From assembly GCA_036971475.1 (NCBI GenBank), contig JBAIZL010000001.1, positions 102,620,350-102,684,349 on the forward strand: a DNA stretch of 64,000 nucleotides. Reading direction: 5' to 3'. Shown here piece by piece: positions 1 to 14,587 of the stretch. Made by a program: the position numbers and the translations under genes. The notes below the pieces were generated by a model. It was given only the letters and a program-made list of their open reading frames with translations. It was not told the DNA's origin and did not search any database. The number at the start of each line of letters is the position of its first letter. The stretch's first letter is position 1. Origin of the DNA: Prosapia bicincta (Eukaryota; Arthropoda; Insecta; Hemiptera; Cercopidae).

Positions 1-3000
1 GTTAATAATACGTTGATAAAGTAACTTAATTAATAAATAAGTTATTATAAAGTTAGTACTACAATACGAGATATATAACGTTAGGTAATGTTAATGTATT
101 ATAAAAATAATATGATTTCCCTTAACTTACGGCTAATACTTACATTTAACTTACTGCTAATGTACAATACAGAAAATAATATAACCTAAAAAAAAAACTT
201 TAAACCTTTTTTGTATGAAATCATACGTTAGCACATAATCTAATAAAACATACTTTTTTTTAATTATCTAGGAAACTGAGATTGGAAATAATTTAAACAT
301 AGCCCCTAATTAGATACGAGATCAAATGGTTAACCATAATCGTCATGTTTAACTTGTATATCTTAAAGACAATTTATACTTGGAAATCTAACTAAAATGT
401 GGTCATATTTTTACAGTACTACTCCTCTTGAAAGTAGTAAGAAGCGCCCCTGAAGATTGAACACCGCCCAGACAACCACCGACATGTGTATCTGTGCCTG
501 ATTTCACTAACATTTAATATAAAAAATACTGGGCATTGATTTCAATCTTGTGTAAATATTTAGCCAATCAGAAGGCTAGGCTACTTTGTTTTTTACAGCT
601 TAAAGGCAACAACAATGGAACATCATATTCTGCGATTAAACCTTTGGCCAATTTTAGATTTACTAGAGTTTAAAAGGTCAAAAAGACAACTAGGAACAGT
701 TAGTACAAACTAACTCAATTTTATTTTATTTATTTATTATTTTTTTATTGCTGCCTGACAACGTATTTTGATTTAATTTAACCTTGATCTTTTGTAGAAT
801 TCATTTTGGTGAATTTTGATTTAGTGAATTCTTATTAATTTGCACGCCTTTAATTGGGACTTCACCTAATCCGGACTGCCATTTGACAGTAGTTTAAACA
901 CTACGAGCGGCTAAGTTAGAAGGCTATAAACTAGTAGCTTTGCGGAGCAATCTGTCCGCCTGTTGGATGGAACAAACTGGTGCAAACAGAGGAAGGTAGG
1001 TGAAAAATCAGCTGATTGTTCAAGAATCCAACTGTAAAGGAAGATAATAGATGTCTTCAAAGAAGCGAACTTTTCGCTTAGTCATAGTGGAAATGAGGCT
1101 CGACTAGCATGTCCTAGCCTCATTTAATATTTTTAACTTTATATTTTAGCAATGTAATTAGTTTTAATTTTTTCAAAATAAATTTAACAGCGTTTTTCCT
1201 AAAACAAAACAGCATGTTTATTTATAAATTTTTTTCCATATTAAAGATATTTCATTTAATCGGGACTTTCATTTTTCCAGACCAATGAAAGCCTAATTAG
1301 ATTACGGCTACACTTGCGTTTTTTTTTTTTTAATCTGGGCGCTCGGCGTGAAAAGATGCTACATTTATATGCAGGCTATAGAGGAAAAGAGGTGGCCACA
1401 TTCAGCATATTTCTGCAACAGCGTCAGACGAGAAAAAGGCATAGTCAAGGTCAAATGCTGGTTGAATAGGCGGCAAAGACACTGGCTACATTACATTACC
1501 ACATAACTCAACCTTCCCATTTTAAGCAGTGCATTAGGATTATCTCAAGTATGGCCACAGATACGTCTAGGACTCTAGAACCTGTTGCGTTGGCTGCTAT
1601 ACACCGTTGTCTAGAGTGACCACCATAAGGCCACTTTTTAAGCCGCTTTTCCTCTTTTCACGATGATTGACAATATTTAAACAATAACATAGTTGCGGCC
1701 CTTAGTCCTAACTAAAGAGGTTCAACTGTAGCCTACTTGCGAAGTGTATTTCACACCTCCATGAAATCTGTCTGGATTCAAGAGACTAAATAGAAATGCC
1801 AATGCGATTAGGACTTATTTGGATCTACTTCTATAATAGTGTCGACTGGTAGGAGTAGCCATAGCTTTAGAACAAAAAAAACTACCTATATAACACGTTT
1901 GCAAATATAAAAAAACAGACAGACCTGCTTAGATCACGCCAATTAAAAAATAAAAGAAGAATTTGAAGCTAAACATTAGTTTAATTGAATGGTTTGTGGG
2001 AAATACAGGTCTACAGATCATATTTGAGTTTAATTTAAAATTAATTATTGGTTTATTTTTCGACATAATGTTGAATTATTATTATTACGACATTGTAAAC
2101 AACGTCACTGAAAATGTTAACATTCTCTAGTTTCGAGTACATTAACTAATAAAAGTTGATTATACCAATTTGAAAAATAGATCCCCAACTTGGCAATAAA
2201 ATATAACTTAAACACAATATTGTTTTAAACATTCAATAATTTATCATTATACTGTATTTTACTTTATTAACCATCCTTAATCCTAATACGTTTTTAAAGA
2301 GCCTCTGTTTTGGGTTTTCGAACTCATATAACGTAAATCTTCTCCGGCATTTTTTTAATATTTTTAAGGTTAGTGTACATTATTATTACCTACATTGGAA
2401 AGGATTGACAAAGTAGGTAAAATTTAAGTAGAGACACAAAACCCCTAGGAAGAGAATAAGAGGGAAATACTTTGGGATTACGTACTAAACTGAGGACATA
2501 ACTATCCTCTAATACTGGGAATAGAGTAAATAATTACATCGCATGGGTCAGGTGACTTACCTGAAAAAGACCTCCTCTAGGAAACTCTAGTCTTTATCCC
2601 ATCCTTACAGTCGGGAACTGTAGAATCGGTTTCAGTCATTTGACTTTAAAGATCGTTTTAGTGGACAAAATGTTTATGTTTAGAATCTTTATTTATTTAA
2701 GATAAGTAACATGTTACCATCGCCCATATTAAACAATACAATATAGGATTGTAATCTTGTGGTTTAAAGGAATAAATAATAAAAGAAATATTTTAGGCAA
2801 TTTTATTTTCGTCAATGTCTATGTTTCCACCATCAAGAGCCATGACCTGTTTCAAGACTATAACATTCTAATAAATTTAATGAAGCCTACGTACAAAAAA
2901 CCAAATTGAATTGTAAATAAAACAAATATTATTGCACCACACATGCATATTACAGAACTTAACAAGGCTAATAAATGTTGGATAAAATTCAGAATTTAAT

Positions 3001-3816
3001 TAATATATTGAGTCCTGAATCTCATCTTATCTGTATTAGTTTTGATTGGTTTTGTAATCATGTGTGGTTTAATCATTTATTTTTCACCTTGGAATTAGAA
3101 AACGTATGTTGAATTTGTTAAAATATATTAGTCTTGAGGATCAAAGCTCTTACTGGTATGTTTAAAATGTGACGAAAATATATTCGTATTTGTCTCATGA
3201 TTCATTGAAGGCTTTAAAATTATTGTAGTAAAAAGTTGAAATCTTGAAAGCTCTGATCTTATGACACATATTTCTTACTACGTTAATATTTTTATGGCGA
3301 GCGTAACTTAACATATCTCAGTCTCCAACCATCCGTTTACTACGCAATAACGAAACATGTAATTGATGTAATTGTCGTTATGAACCGGTATGCAGACTCT
3401 ACTGAGCTTTGTGACCGATACTCCATGCAAGGACGTAACATTAAGCATTGCTTTCTCCACTTTATTCTACTTGTTGTTGCATAACTTTTGCTTTTTTAGA
3501 GCCTTAGTTTTTTATATGTTCATCTAAAGTATAAGACTGTAACGAAATTATGTGTCAATATTTAGTTTACCAGAAACTATCATCTATGCTAGTAGTTTTA
3601 CTTGTCCATTTTAGCCATCTTTCCCTGCCCTGTATAAGTGACAGTAGTAAAACAGATCGATCGAATTTGAATTTACAAAATAATTAGTCAAGTTGATTTT
3701 AGACTCCGCTTTGCTCTCTTGATAGCAACCCTGGTCAAGGGATGGTATAATATCTACTCTACCTCCTATATTTGGAATTTCCGGGATCCTTTGGTAAGTA
3801 TACAGTGCACCATGCA
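1..3816. other. Upstream intergenic DNA, no gene seen
   Basis: AT-rich sequence with no convincing exon. The only open frame of note (3611-3817, - strand, 68 codons) has no recognisable domain and runs into a TA tract. The part at 840-1700 is less AT-rich and may be old repeat sequence, but I could not assign it to a family. Confidence 0.5.
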
Positions 3817-3820
3817 TATA

Positions 3821-3862
<42 letters not shown>
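3817..3862. repeat. (TA)n microsatellite
   Basis: An almost pure TA tract with a few interruptions, lying just before the tandem 206-bp repeat. Confidence 0.95.
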
Positions 3863-3866
<4 letters not shown>

Positions 3867-3906
3867 TTTTTTATTTATATAAAATCGTTTGAAAGAGTCG
3901 AAAAAG

Positions 3907-4398
3907 AGTTTTCAGGGTACATTCCATTCATAACATAGACGCACACTAAAAAAGGATTTTGCAAAATGTTGATTTTGAGCGCTAAAAAATGCAAAATTGT
4001 AAGCATTACTATATAATACATGATTTCTTCAATCTATCTATATAAGAATCGTTGTCCTGAGTGACTGACTGAGGATCAACGTAGAGTTGACACTATAAAG
4101 GTAGAGACCTGGAATTTTCAGGGTACTTTCCGTTCATGACATAGACGCACACTAAGAAAAGATTTTGCAAAATGTTGATTTTAAGGGCTAAAAAATGCAA
4201 AATTGTAAGCATTACTATATAATACATGATTTCTTCAATCTATCTATATAAGAATCGTTGTCCTGAGTGACTGACTGAGGATCAACGTAGAGTTGACACT
4301 ATAAAGGTAGAGACCTGGAATTTTCAGGGTACTTTCCGTTCATGACATAGACGCACACTAAGAAAAGATTTTGCAAAATGTTGATTTTAAAGGCTAAA
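3907..4398. repeat. Tandem repeat with 206-bp period, about 2.4 copies
   Basis: The marker TTTTCAGGGTAC occurs at 3909, 4115 and 4321, each 206 bp apart. A second marker, TGATTTCTTCAATCTATC, occurs at 4021 and 4227, also 206 bp apart. The second and third copies are nearly identical to each other, while the first is more diverged and lacks its own left part. The unit contains a motif resembling the 5' end of Helitron/Helentron-type elements. Confidence 0.9.
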
Positions 4399-4623
4399 AG
4401 GTGGGAAATTACATTCGGAAATTGGAAAGTATACAAGTCCCACATGAAATGCACAGAGAAAGCATGTTTTCAGACACTATGTCTGTTCTATAATTAGTAT
4501 AACTTTTTACGAGAAAACAACCATTCCCTAATGATTTTATCAATTATTAGTTGTTTTTAAATTTTATAAATTAACATATAAAATGACAATTTTAAACGAG
4601 TACGGGCCGTTACGGAATGCTAG
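4033..4623 (+). mobile_element. Helitron/Helentron-like non-autonomous element
   Basis: The element would begin with TCTATCTATATAAGAATC at 4033, repeated at 4239, and end in CTAG at 4620-4623 after a short GC-rich stretch (ACGGGCCGT at about 4602). The base before it is A and the base after it is T, as expected for Helitron insertion between A and T. The internal text (TTGTCCTGAGTGACTGACTG, then a gene-free segment) resembles non-autonomous Helitron ends known from many arthropods. No Rep/helicase coding is present. The assignment rests on end motifs only; a generic satellite is the alternative. Confidence 0.5.
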
Positions 4624-4628
4624 TAGCC

Positions 4629-4646
4629 TATATATATATATATATA
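4629..4646. repeat. (TA)n tract
   Basis: A short TA tract directly after the putative Helitron-like 3' end. Confidence 0.85.
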
Positions 4647-5419
4647 ATTCTGAATTCTTGTTTTTACATTATTTTAAAAAAATCAATTATCATTATTAAA
4701 AATTATTAAATAAAAATAATTCATTTTAATATAAATTTAATTATTTTTAAAAAAATAATTATAACGAACAAAAATTAGAAATAATTACTAATGAATATAA
4801 TTATTGTTTCAATTATTATAACTTTTTCCAATAAACAAATTTTTAGGTAAATATTAAAAATATCAAAACTTTTTCGTCAATGTTTCCGATCCTTTTGGTT
4901 ATCTATGTTTTGTAAAATAAGTATATGTATAAAAAAAGCAAAAGCAAAATGTAAAATGAGTCGCAACTTTATCATTTATTGAAATAACACAGTAATATTA
5001 GCTATTAACATAATTTAATATGCTCAGAGTCGATAAACACTTGGTAATCAAGGATCAAAAGTAAACGTCACAAACAACTAAAACCACACAAAACATTATT
5101 CGTCGTTCAACTTTTAATACACATCACTTTAACACCATAACATTATAAAATAACGACGCACATTTTACAAATCGACCATGTTATAAGAAACCTTCACTGC
5201 AGGATTGTAACATCTATCAAAAATCCGACACCCGTCCAATTATTCTACTTTCCAACTATCCTAAGTTACGTCAGAAGAAGTTAGCTCATCGCCTGTACCT
5301 CGGTAGGGAAGGAAGGGAGCTTGAAAACCTGGACTTAATGGATAATTGTATTGTGGTACTCTCTCCATCCCCCCTACTTCATGTGCATGTGTGTACCCAC
5401 GAAAAATTGCCATGGAAAG

Positions 5420-5455
5420 TATATAAGGATGAGAAAGCGAAGCAAGCGTCAGTAG
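5420..5455 (+). promoter_or_regulatory. TATA box plus initiator of the Tweedle gene
   Basis: TATATAA lies at 5420-5426. A TCAGT initiator lies at 5449-5453, placing the start site at the A of 5451, 31 bp downstream of the first base of the TATA box, which is the usual arthropod spacing. The predicted 5' UTR is 5451-5554. The start site is inferred, with no transcript evidence. Confidence 0.7.
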
Positions 5456-5554
5456 CGACTTGGACGCGTTTATAGAGGAGCCTTACCGACGCTACGTTGC
5501 AGCTAGTGTTCTCTTTGTGTAGTTTTGTTTGGACTTTAAATAGCATCGTTTACC

Positions 5555-5569
5555 ATGAAAGTTCTTGTG
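5555..5569 (+). CDS. Tweedle exon 1 (MKVLV)
   Basis: A five-codon first coding exon ending at a G|GTGAGT donor. It supplies the first part of the signal peptide. Such very short first exons are usual in insect cuticle genes. Confidence 0.85.
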
Positions 5570-5722
5570 GTGAGTGACATTTTATCCAGTTCAACGAAAC
5601 GTATGAAGTTATTTTATGCTTTGTGAATGATGAAAAGTGTTTTACCTAAATAGATCCCTCAAATATTTACATTAACCTTGAGTCGTAATTTTTTTATAAT
5701 TTTCTTTAAATGTATGAATAGT

Positions 5723-5785
<63 letters not shown>

Positions 5786-8700
5786 TTGACATTTTACTTT
5801 ATCCATTCTTTTTTCGTTGCACTGAATTTATGAATATATTACTATTGTAAGTAATTTTATCCACCATTAAGTGCAATGATTTTACCTTGAGTGATGAGGC
5901 GCCTTTCGGTCACTTGATTCGACAATGGTCAAGTGACCGAAAGGCGCCTTATCACTCAAGGTAAAATCATTGCACTTAATGGTGGATAAAATTACTTACA
6001 ATAGTAATATATTAACTTCATATATATACATATATAGTGTTACATATTTCTGAGCTTTCACGCATTTATTGCTGTTTATAAAGTAATTTTATAAGTATTT
6101 ATTAATATAATTTTGTGTTTTAGATTTTTCTTATTTACAAATGTTTTATTAGTGAAACTGTAATTATAAATGCAAATATCATTAGATAATTCATTATAAA
6201 TATAATAATAATAACAACCATAAATAAGATGTTTTAAAATAGTAGTTTTTATCATTAATTATAAAATATTCATTTAATGGTTTACTGTGTACTTCAAAAG
6301 TTTATTAAATAGTAATAGTTTATTGAAGTTTCAAACTTGATTGACTTTTATTTTCAACAACTGAAAGCAACTGTGGCGTAAATGTTTATATTAATTAAAA
6401 TTAATTAAAACGACCTCTCGCCACAAAGTCATGTTGACAATTTGTGGTGAGAGGTTGTTTTAATTAATATAGACTTTTATTTTATTTTTATTTTTACAAC
6501 TACACAAATTTTTATAATAAGTTTGAAGGTTTGTTTTGACAATTGTCCTGCGTTTAGAATTACTTGATAGTTGAAAAAAAATCAAGCTCAATATCTAACA
6601 ATTAAATATGACTGTCTAAAACACACATTCAGTTTATTATAAATTTTGAAAAATACATGGGCTAAAAAATATCGCAATATCTACTAAGACTTATAAAAAA
6701 AAATTTTTTTCGAAAAGATTATACACATATGCACGCTCTCAAACTCGCGCGCGCATACACACAAACACACATGTGTATATATATATATATATGGTCTTAA
6801 TAATGGTTGCCATTTTGTTCAATTATATTGTAATAAACACTTTTACGTATTTTCATCAAAATAATATAAAAATCATTTCGTATAAATATATGTTATATTA
6901 TAAGGATTATATTTTAATACTTACATTTAATAAGGTTTATAAGTCGGCTGGAATAAAACACACGTACTTACAACTTTCTATATTAACATCACTTTTTATT
7001 TCGTACTTATTTTGCATTAGACTAATTGTTTACTTTTATATAAAAGAAAGAAAATTAACTTAATTATTTGTTAGTAATTCAATAAGGAAATCATATTATT
7101 ACCTAAAAATATCAATTTATCAAAGCCTTTGAATGTCACCATTATCTCAAAGGAAGTGTTATATTTGTGCTAACTAAGCCTCTCACAAAAAGCTTATTGT
7201 AAAGCATTGAGCCTTTTGAAGTGTAGATAATGGTTCAAATTAGAGTTTTAAATTTTTTTATAATTTTTATATTTTAAATAAGTATAAATAATTACACCGA
7301 TGTTTGTGTCAGAGTGGATATTTTTAATGTTCAAAATAGTTCATGCACTCATTGCTCTCAATAGTATTCAACAATTGATTGATTTTTTCGTAAACAAATT
7401 AAAATTAATCACACAAAACATGATTATATTTCAGTGTTGTAAAATTTAAATACAAACTTGAATTGAGAATTCCTATTTGGTGATATAAGTGCGCCTTCCT
7501 CTCGCCTGATTGAATTCCTCGGAACACTTCAAATGTTACTGCGAATCCAGTATGAGAGTGTGAAGAGGTAGAGAGGCTGCCCGAGTAGATTATATCACTT
7601 GGCCGCATTATTCACGGTACAACATGTTTATTATTTACCGTTGTATCTTAGCGGAGCGCTGTGGACTAGAACGCGACTCACTTTCTACATTATGCACATC
7701 CTTAAGTCAGCTGTTTGGTAATCATTAGTAAATTGCGTTATTTTTCACGGAAGTTTATTAACGCGTTTACTAGAATAATTGATAAGGCGTGAAGAATAAT
7801 ACGTAAAATCGAATGGTAATGATGCTAAGAATCGATATTTACAATAAATAAAGCATGTATTCGTATACGCTCGTATTATGGTACTAATTAATTGTTATGT
7901 CCGTAAATACAAGATCGTCTAAAACACAAACTAGTGTCTCAACAATTCTATGTTAACTTTTGGTTCTAATTGACTTCTTTATTCAAAATGATGTCTTTTG
8001 CGTTAGTAAATATTATATATCATGTATTTTTTTTATTAAACCAATTGTTTGAAAAATAAACCGTACATTTAACAAAATAAAAAAATTACACTATCATATT
8101 AATGTCTCATGTTTGATTTAGTTTGAAATAAACTTTTCCAATAATTCCGGTTGAAAAATATATTTTTTGAGATTTGTAATAAAACGTTTCAGACGTAAAT
8201 AGAACTAGTGACATTTCACCGGTAACATTGCAGATTTTTTATTTTAAAAGCTCGTGATCATAGGGTTTTGTTAACAGACATTTATATTTTACGAGAAAAG
8301 GACATTTGTATAAAAATACAAATCACCTTATCGCTAAACATTTTCTATACAAGAAAAAAAATGTGTGTCTGGAATTCGTCTCTTTTAATATTCCAAAAAA
8401 TGTATTATAGACAGATTTTAGTTTAATAAATTCACACACACAAAAATTGTCAGAAAATAAACATTCTCATATAGTATAAGAAACATATAGTATAAGAAAC
8501 ATATAGTATAAGAAACATATAGTATAAGAAATATATAGTATAAGAAACATATAGTATAAGAAATATATAGTATAAGAAACATATAGTATAAGAAATATAT
8601 AGTATAAAAAACATATAGTATAAGAAACATATAGTATAGGTGGCATGAAGTACCAAACAAAATATTCTTTTGTAAAACCAATACTGTAATTTCAATACTT

Positions 8701-8896
8701 TTTTTTAATACTGGTAATATTTTATGTATCACGTAATCTACACATATCGATGGTTATAAACACGATCAGTACATGTTGTTTCAAGTAGAGCCTAGCTTTT
8801 CTATTTGCTTGAGTTAAACTACGATAGGGCTAACATAAGTGTTTTACTTATGAATAAACCTTTTACAGCTTATATATATATATATATATTTACAAG

Positions 8897-8930
<34 letters not shown>

Positions 8931-8972
8931 CAGCTTATATATATATATATATAAGCTTATATATATTTACAG

Positions 8973-9024
<52 letters not shown>

Positions 9025-12000
9025 AAATTTCTGTTACTTCAGAAATAAGGATTTAAGCTTATAGATACCAGTGGTTTGTTAACAGGAGCCAATACGCTTA
9101 ATGGGGTCAAGTTCTAATATAATTATAATTATCTAAAATCAAAAAATAAGTCAATAGGCCTTTAAGAACGATACGTCTATACTAAGAATATGTAAGTATT
9201 TCCATAACTTACCCCTGCCTCAAAATTGTTCAGGCTGATAGGGTCACAGATTTACATTTACATCCAAATTGTCTTAAAAAACTATATCAAGCATAACAAA
9301 AAAATCTTGATAGTACGAATCTAAATATAAATTCAAACCAAATTATTTCATAACTAGACATATTCCAATTATCGCTAAAGAAAGATTCTATTTTCAGATT
9401 TCAACATTCTTTAAGCCTAAATAAATTTAGGGTTTTATATCTAGAATCTAGATTTGTTTGTTTTTATTAAATACATTATTTAGAGGAGCAGCGCTGGTTG
9501 GCTAGTGTAAAACAGCGATGGTAACAGACAGAGGAAGTGCAGTGAAAGAACAAGCAGTAGACATTCATTACAAATGTTTATGAAAGAGGATTTATACACC
9601 ATAACGTTTTCGAGTTGCACAGGTTTAATAGTTTCGTTTAAAAACTCAATTAGGTAATCATTTTGTAATTGATGTCGATATTTAAATATCGAGTATCATT
9701 CATAATTATATAGGAATGAAGGTAGTTCTGTGTTACCGATGTATCGCACTAGTAGCTACTTGCTTCGCCACCTTGTGTTACTGTTGACTGTTATTAGAGC
9801 TGGGGATGTACTATGATGTACCCAGTAAAAGTTCCGCTGTCACGTAGCACGCGCGAATAAGAATCCTTAATGAAGTGGACTCCGAACAGAAAGAAAGTGA
9901 AACAAGGACTTCTTCATCTGACCTTGGTTCTTGAACTCTCTCTGAGCTTTCTTCGGCGTCTAATGAAAGCCCCGCACCAATTGTTAAGATGTTCACACGT
10001 TAAAAAAAAAAGGAACAGTGAGTTTCTTCAAGGTTTATGTAAATTGTTGTGACCGTGGGAGCTAATTTGAGGTTAAACAAGTTTCATTTCACTTTAGTAC
10101 AAAACATTTTATGTTGTGTTTAATCGGTTATTAATCATAAAAAGCTACGGAGGATAATTAAAACTTGGTGAGATTTCCCTTACTTATTGGTTAGTCTATA
10201 CGAGATAACATTTATAGAGGGCTATACCTGAAAAAAACTTAATCAATTGTTCAAAAAAAAACTTCAAAACAATATGGGTATTGCGATTTATAAACAAATT
10301 TTCTAGCAACTATTTTATTAACTAAATGTAACCAAAACTTTCCGATATCTTCTAATAAAAATTTTAAATTACCAATTACACAGAACAACACACATTGTAT
10401 CCAACCACTTCTGTAATTCGTTTAGAAAGAAATATGCGATTATAAAAAAAATATTTCTAAATACAATCAAATAAAACTGATTTCTATAAATTTTAAGTAA
10501 TGTTAAAGTTTAGAAGCCTAGATACACTTCGTTCACTCATGGAACCTTGTAGAAAGATTTCAAAGTTTGTGGGCAAATCGGACTACATATATCCAGAGTT
10601 AATCTATTCAAGTTGGAATGGATTCCATGACCCATAAGGCAACAAAAAAAGAAAATGTTATAGATAAACTGATTCGGAAACATGGAATTTACTTTCGTTG
10701 GTTTTTTTATTTAATAAAAATTCTGATTTTTAATTTAGTCTCTGCGCTTTATAAAACCAACTAAATGAATTACAAGAAAATTACCATTGCCGTGATAAAA
10801 GCTATAAATGGTTAAAACTAGATAACACCAAAAATAAACAAAACAAAAGGTAATAATAAATATACAAATAATTAAAATAGAATATTATTAATTAAGAAGG
10901 AAACGTATTTATTTTTAAAAATAATTTAGGTGACAAAACAGAGATGAGACGATAGGTGGTATTGTTACTATCCCCTAATGTCACCTTTGAACTAGGTACA
11001 TTGTAGGTCATATTTTTTACGAACATCATTTAACCCTTCGCGATTAGACAGCGTATGATTTAAGATGATAGTAGTTCACAGTATTGACATAGAAATGGAT
11101 CCTCGTCCAGTATAGTACAATATAATTGTACTATAGTAGTTTTAATAGTGACATTTTATGTCTATTTTCAATATAACTTTTTTTTTATATTATTAATTTG
11201 AATAACTATTAGTAACTTAGAACCATTGTGGGTTACCTTGCAAAAACAAATACTTATTAGTGGTAGTTTGAGGGAGCTTCGAGAGGTAATACACGAGAGG
11301 GATCTTCGATGGGCGTGAAATAGCCTGCATCGTGTGCAACAGATTCATAACTGATTGATTGCTTATGCGTTGTAATGAGATTCATTGTATTTTGTTCTGT
11401 ACTGTAAAACAAGAATCAAAACAACTAATGTTTTAATTTGCTTGACGTTTCAGCTATTGGCATCATTAGGTGTCGTGCTAGGACGTCCTGAGGCCGGGTT
11501 TACGCTGGACAGTTACGCAGCACCCATCAGTACCGGAAGCGGCGGAGGTGGATACAGTAGCGGTCCTGCGCCTCAATACGGAGTACCCGCTCAACAACCC
11601 GTTGTTCACAAGCATGTCTATGTCCACGTGCCTCCACCAGAACCGACATACTATGCGCCAAAACGCCCAATAGCACCACCTCCTCCCCCACAGAAACACT
11701 ACAAGATAGTGTTCATCAAGGCACCCACTCCACCACCTCCAACTGTGCCTGACATTCCAGCCATCGCTCCTCCTGCAGAGCAGAAAACTCTCATCTACGT
11801 GTTGGTGAAGAAACCCGAAGAGGCACCGGAAATAAACATCCCGACACCGGCGCCTACGCAACCTTCCAAACCTGAGGTGTACTTCATTCGATACAAGACT
11901 CAGGTAGGTGAAAGTTGACACTCTTTTCATTACGTTCCCAACAATTATCACAAAGGACGTTTACCGTTATCTCTTTAGACGATTCTACACAAACATTCAA

Positions 12001-14448
12001 TAAAACTGTCACGTTCTCCCTCCCTCCGAGTATTGTTGCCAGAGTCATCGTACTTCCTTCACCATAAAACGTGACTTCTTTTTGTAAAAATGCAAACACA
12101 AAAGAATGCTTGATGAAAAACTCGAGGCGATAAAACACTCATTTAAAATCAAAATTTACTTTTCGTAAATACTTCCGGATTTTGAGACAATTTAAATGTT
12201 GATTTATTTCCGAATTATGAAATTAGTTTTTCTCAACACAATTTTTTTTAAAGCAACATTAAGATTGAAGGACTCACAAATATATAGTAATTTCTTTGAT
12301 CTAATATTTTTTTAATAATTAAAGAGTTGTGCAACTCTATTTCATAGAAGAACAACATGATAAATTTACACGAAAACCTAATTTTGCTCTTTTTTAATTG
12401 TGTATTATTATTGTATCATTTGCTTCACACATTTTTTTTCAGCAAAAAATTGAAATATAGATTAAACTTCAATCTTTTTAACGGTAGTTACATGTTTTTT
12501 ACAAATATTTTTCTAAAATTTACCGACGAAAATAACAGTTTAAACTTTGTTTTTCGCAGTAATATGACAAGAATAAATCCACTTACAGAATACTGACACT
12601 AAATTTTATTACACTTCATTACCCCAACTTTAGATAAATATCCATTCTGATTTGATTTTAATAACTTGTTTGTAATACATATATTAACTCTATAAAATTA
12701 TGAGTAAAACCTAAACTTTAAAAAAATCTTCTATTTACCGATTGTTTAAAACGAGCCTAAAACGAGTTTAGATAAAACTGTAACAACACATCTGTTTAAT
12801 AATTTCATCATAGCTGGGTAAATCAAGGTATTTTACTCCGTTACTGCAAACCTTAAACCCGTGACATAATGTTGAGTGCAACGACACTTTGCAGGTTCAT
12901 TGGGTCAAGGTGAGACGATACCAGTCTCTGTTACACGACCTTGCGTCTTCTTCTTGGCCAAGTCCCTTCAAAGGTTATTACCAACTCCGTTTTACGAGAA
13001 CATGAAGGTACTCCACTTTATAAGATTTTAGAAATATCCCCCGCTTACGTACAAATTAGTGTGACCAATAAAAACTAATTCGTCTGGGTGTAATAAATGA
13101 CTTTATACATTATCTGCCTCATAAAGTTATACAAATAAATTGTCCCTATTTACACCTCTTGAAAGTTCTATTAGATTTTATTAGCGGGGTCACCAAATAA
13201 TTCAAATTGTAAATTTATGATTTTCCGATAAAGAAATATAAGTAACTAAATTTTCGGAAGCTTTGTAAAAATGTGAACAATCGGCATTACATTACATCCG
13301 TTGTGAAATTTAAGAAATAAACGAACTAGTGTCGTAATATTGTTTTTAATAAATCACTGTGACCATAAAAAATAAACTCTCAAATGCTGAATCAACAATA
13401 ATAAAAACCGTGCAGTCACGAATAATTTCGCCTCGAAAACTTAAAATAAGCCTAAAATAATTTAACTAAACACAAATGTATATAGACATACATCCTATAA
13501 ATTTTAAATTTTATAAAATATTTTCAAACCTATAAATATTTAAACAGTTACTGTATAATGGTTCTTAGTAACAATGTAATTTCTTTAAAAAATATGTCCT
13601 TCTTAAAGCTTTTTCTCTTTTCCGCTTTAGAACTTATGTCGTTTCTAAATGAAAAGATTTTTTTTAAATTGTGTTTGTAAAATAGAATTCTCGGCATATT
13701 ACAGCGATTGGGGAATTCATGTATCAAGCAAATTAGACGGTTTACTTAATCTCATTCAAAGTCGGAAGGGGTTCTAGAGATAATATTAGGCAAATTACAT
13801 AATTCGCTACAATCAATAATGTTGTTAAAGGAATATATTCTCGTGTAAAAGGTCTAGAGTTACTGAGTCAGGCCGCTAAGGACTCTAAAAGCTCAATATA
13901 CCATCGGAGAAGGTTTCCAAGCAAATGACCGTAAAGAATCCACGAGGAAGAGTATCCCGGTCAAACGTACCTACTTGGTGTACCCCATGGGCCTATAATT
14001 TTCAAGACTTATTAATTCGATGTAGTGGTGTGATCTATATTTGACATCTGAACGATGTTGTTTTACAAATTTGAAACGCTTTATACACGCGATAATAAAA
14101 ATACTAGAAGGTTCGGAAAGGGTTATAAAACTACAGGCCTATTGAAAGACTAGATGATAACGGATACATATCAAAAATAAAACTTCAATGGGAGAAGTAA
14201 TACAAGAAGGCTGAATTTTCTAAATCGAATCTAAATACTACATTATAGAAAAAGTAATGAGGGGTAAAAAATAATAACTGAACACAAAGCAACGTAAATC
14301 AGGTTTCCAAAGACCAAAACATAGTTTCGAGTATCTCAACTATCCGGATTTAGTGCTTTTGGGGGGAAAACCGAAAACAAAGTGGTAAAAGTCCTGAAAG
14401 AGTCGAGAAATAGTGAGCCTACAAAAATTCGAAATGTGTATAATTGTG

Positions 14449-14480
<32 letters not shown>

Positions 14481-14527
14481 CTCTTGTGTGTAAAATCTAC
14501 TTGATCACTAAGTGATGCCCAGGAATG

Positions 14528-14587
<60 letters not shown>

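Larger units (their letters stand above)
5570..11453 (+). other. Tweedle intron 1 (5.9 kb)
   Basis: Begins GTGAGT and ends TTTCAG. It separates the first five codons of the signal peptide from the rest. It contains the foldback at 5785-6021, the hairpin at 6385-6473, the minisatellite at 8472-8638 and several TA tracts. The rest (about 7100-8400 and 9100-11400) shows no exon or element I can name. A less AT-rich patch at 9480-10050 has short open frames on both strands without a recognisable domain. Confidence 0.85.

Noticed and set aside
6773..7063. 96-codon open frame, +
   Set aside because: Starts in a TA repeat and is low-complexity Ile/Tyr/Lys text of AT-rich DNA.
8418..8732. Open frames of 104 and 81 codons, - strand
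   Set aside because: They are readings of the 16-bp minisatellite, with no start context or domain.
9811..10052. Overlapping 61- and 60-codon frames on both strands
   Set aside because: Mutual shadows without domain; perhaps repeat-derived.
11478..11951. 157-codon open frame, - strand
   Set aside because: Antisense shadow of Tweedle exon 2; its Trp/Arg-rich text is the reverse of the Pro/Gly codons.
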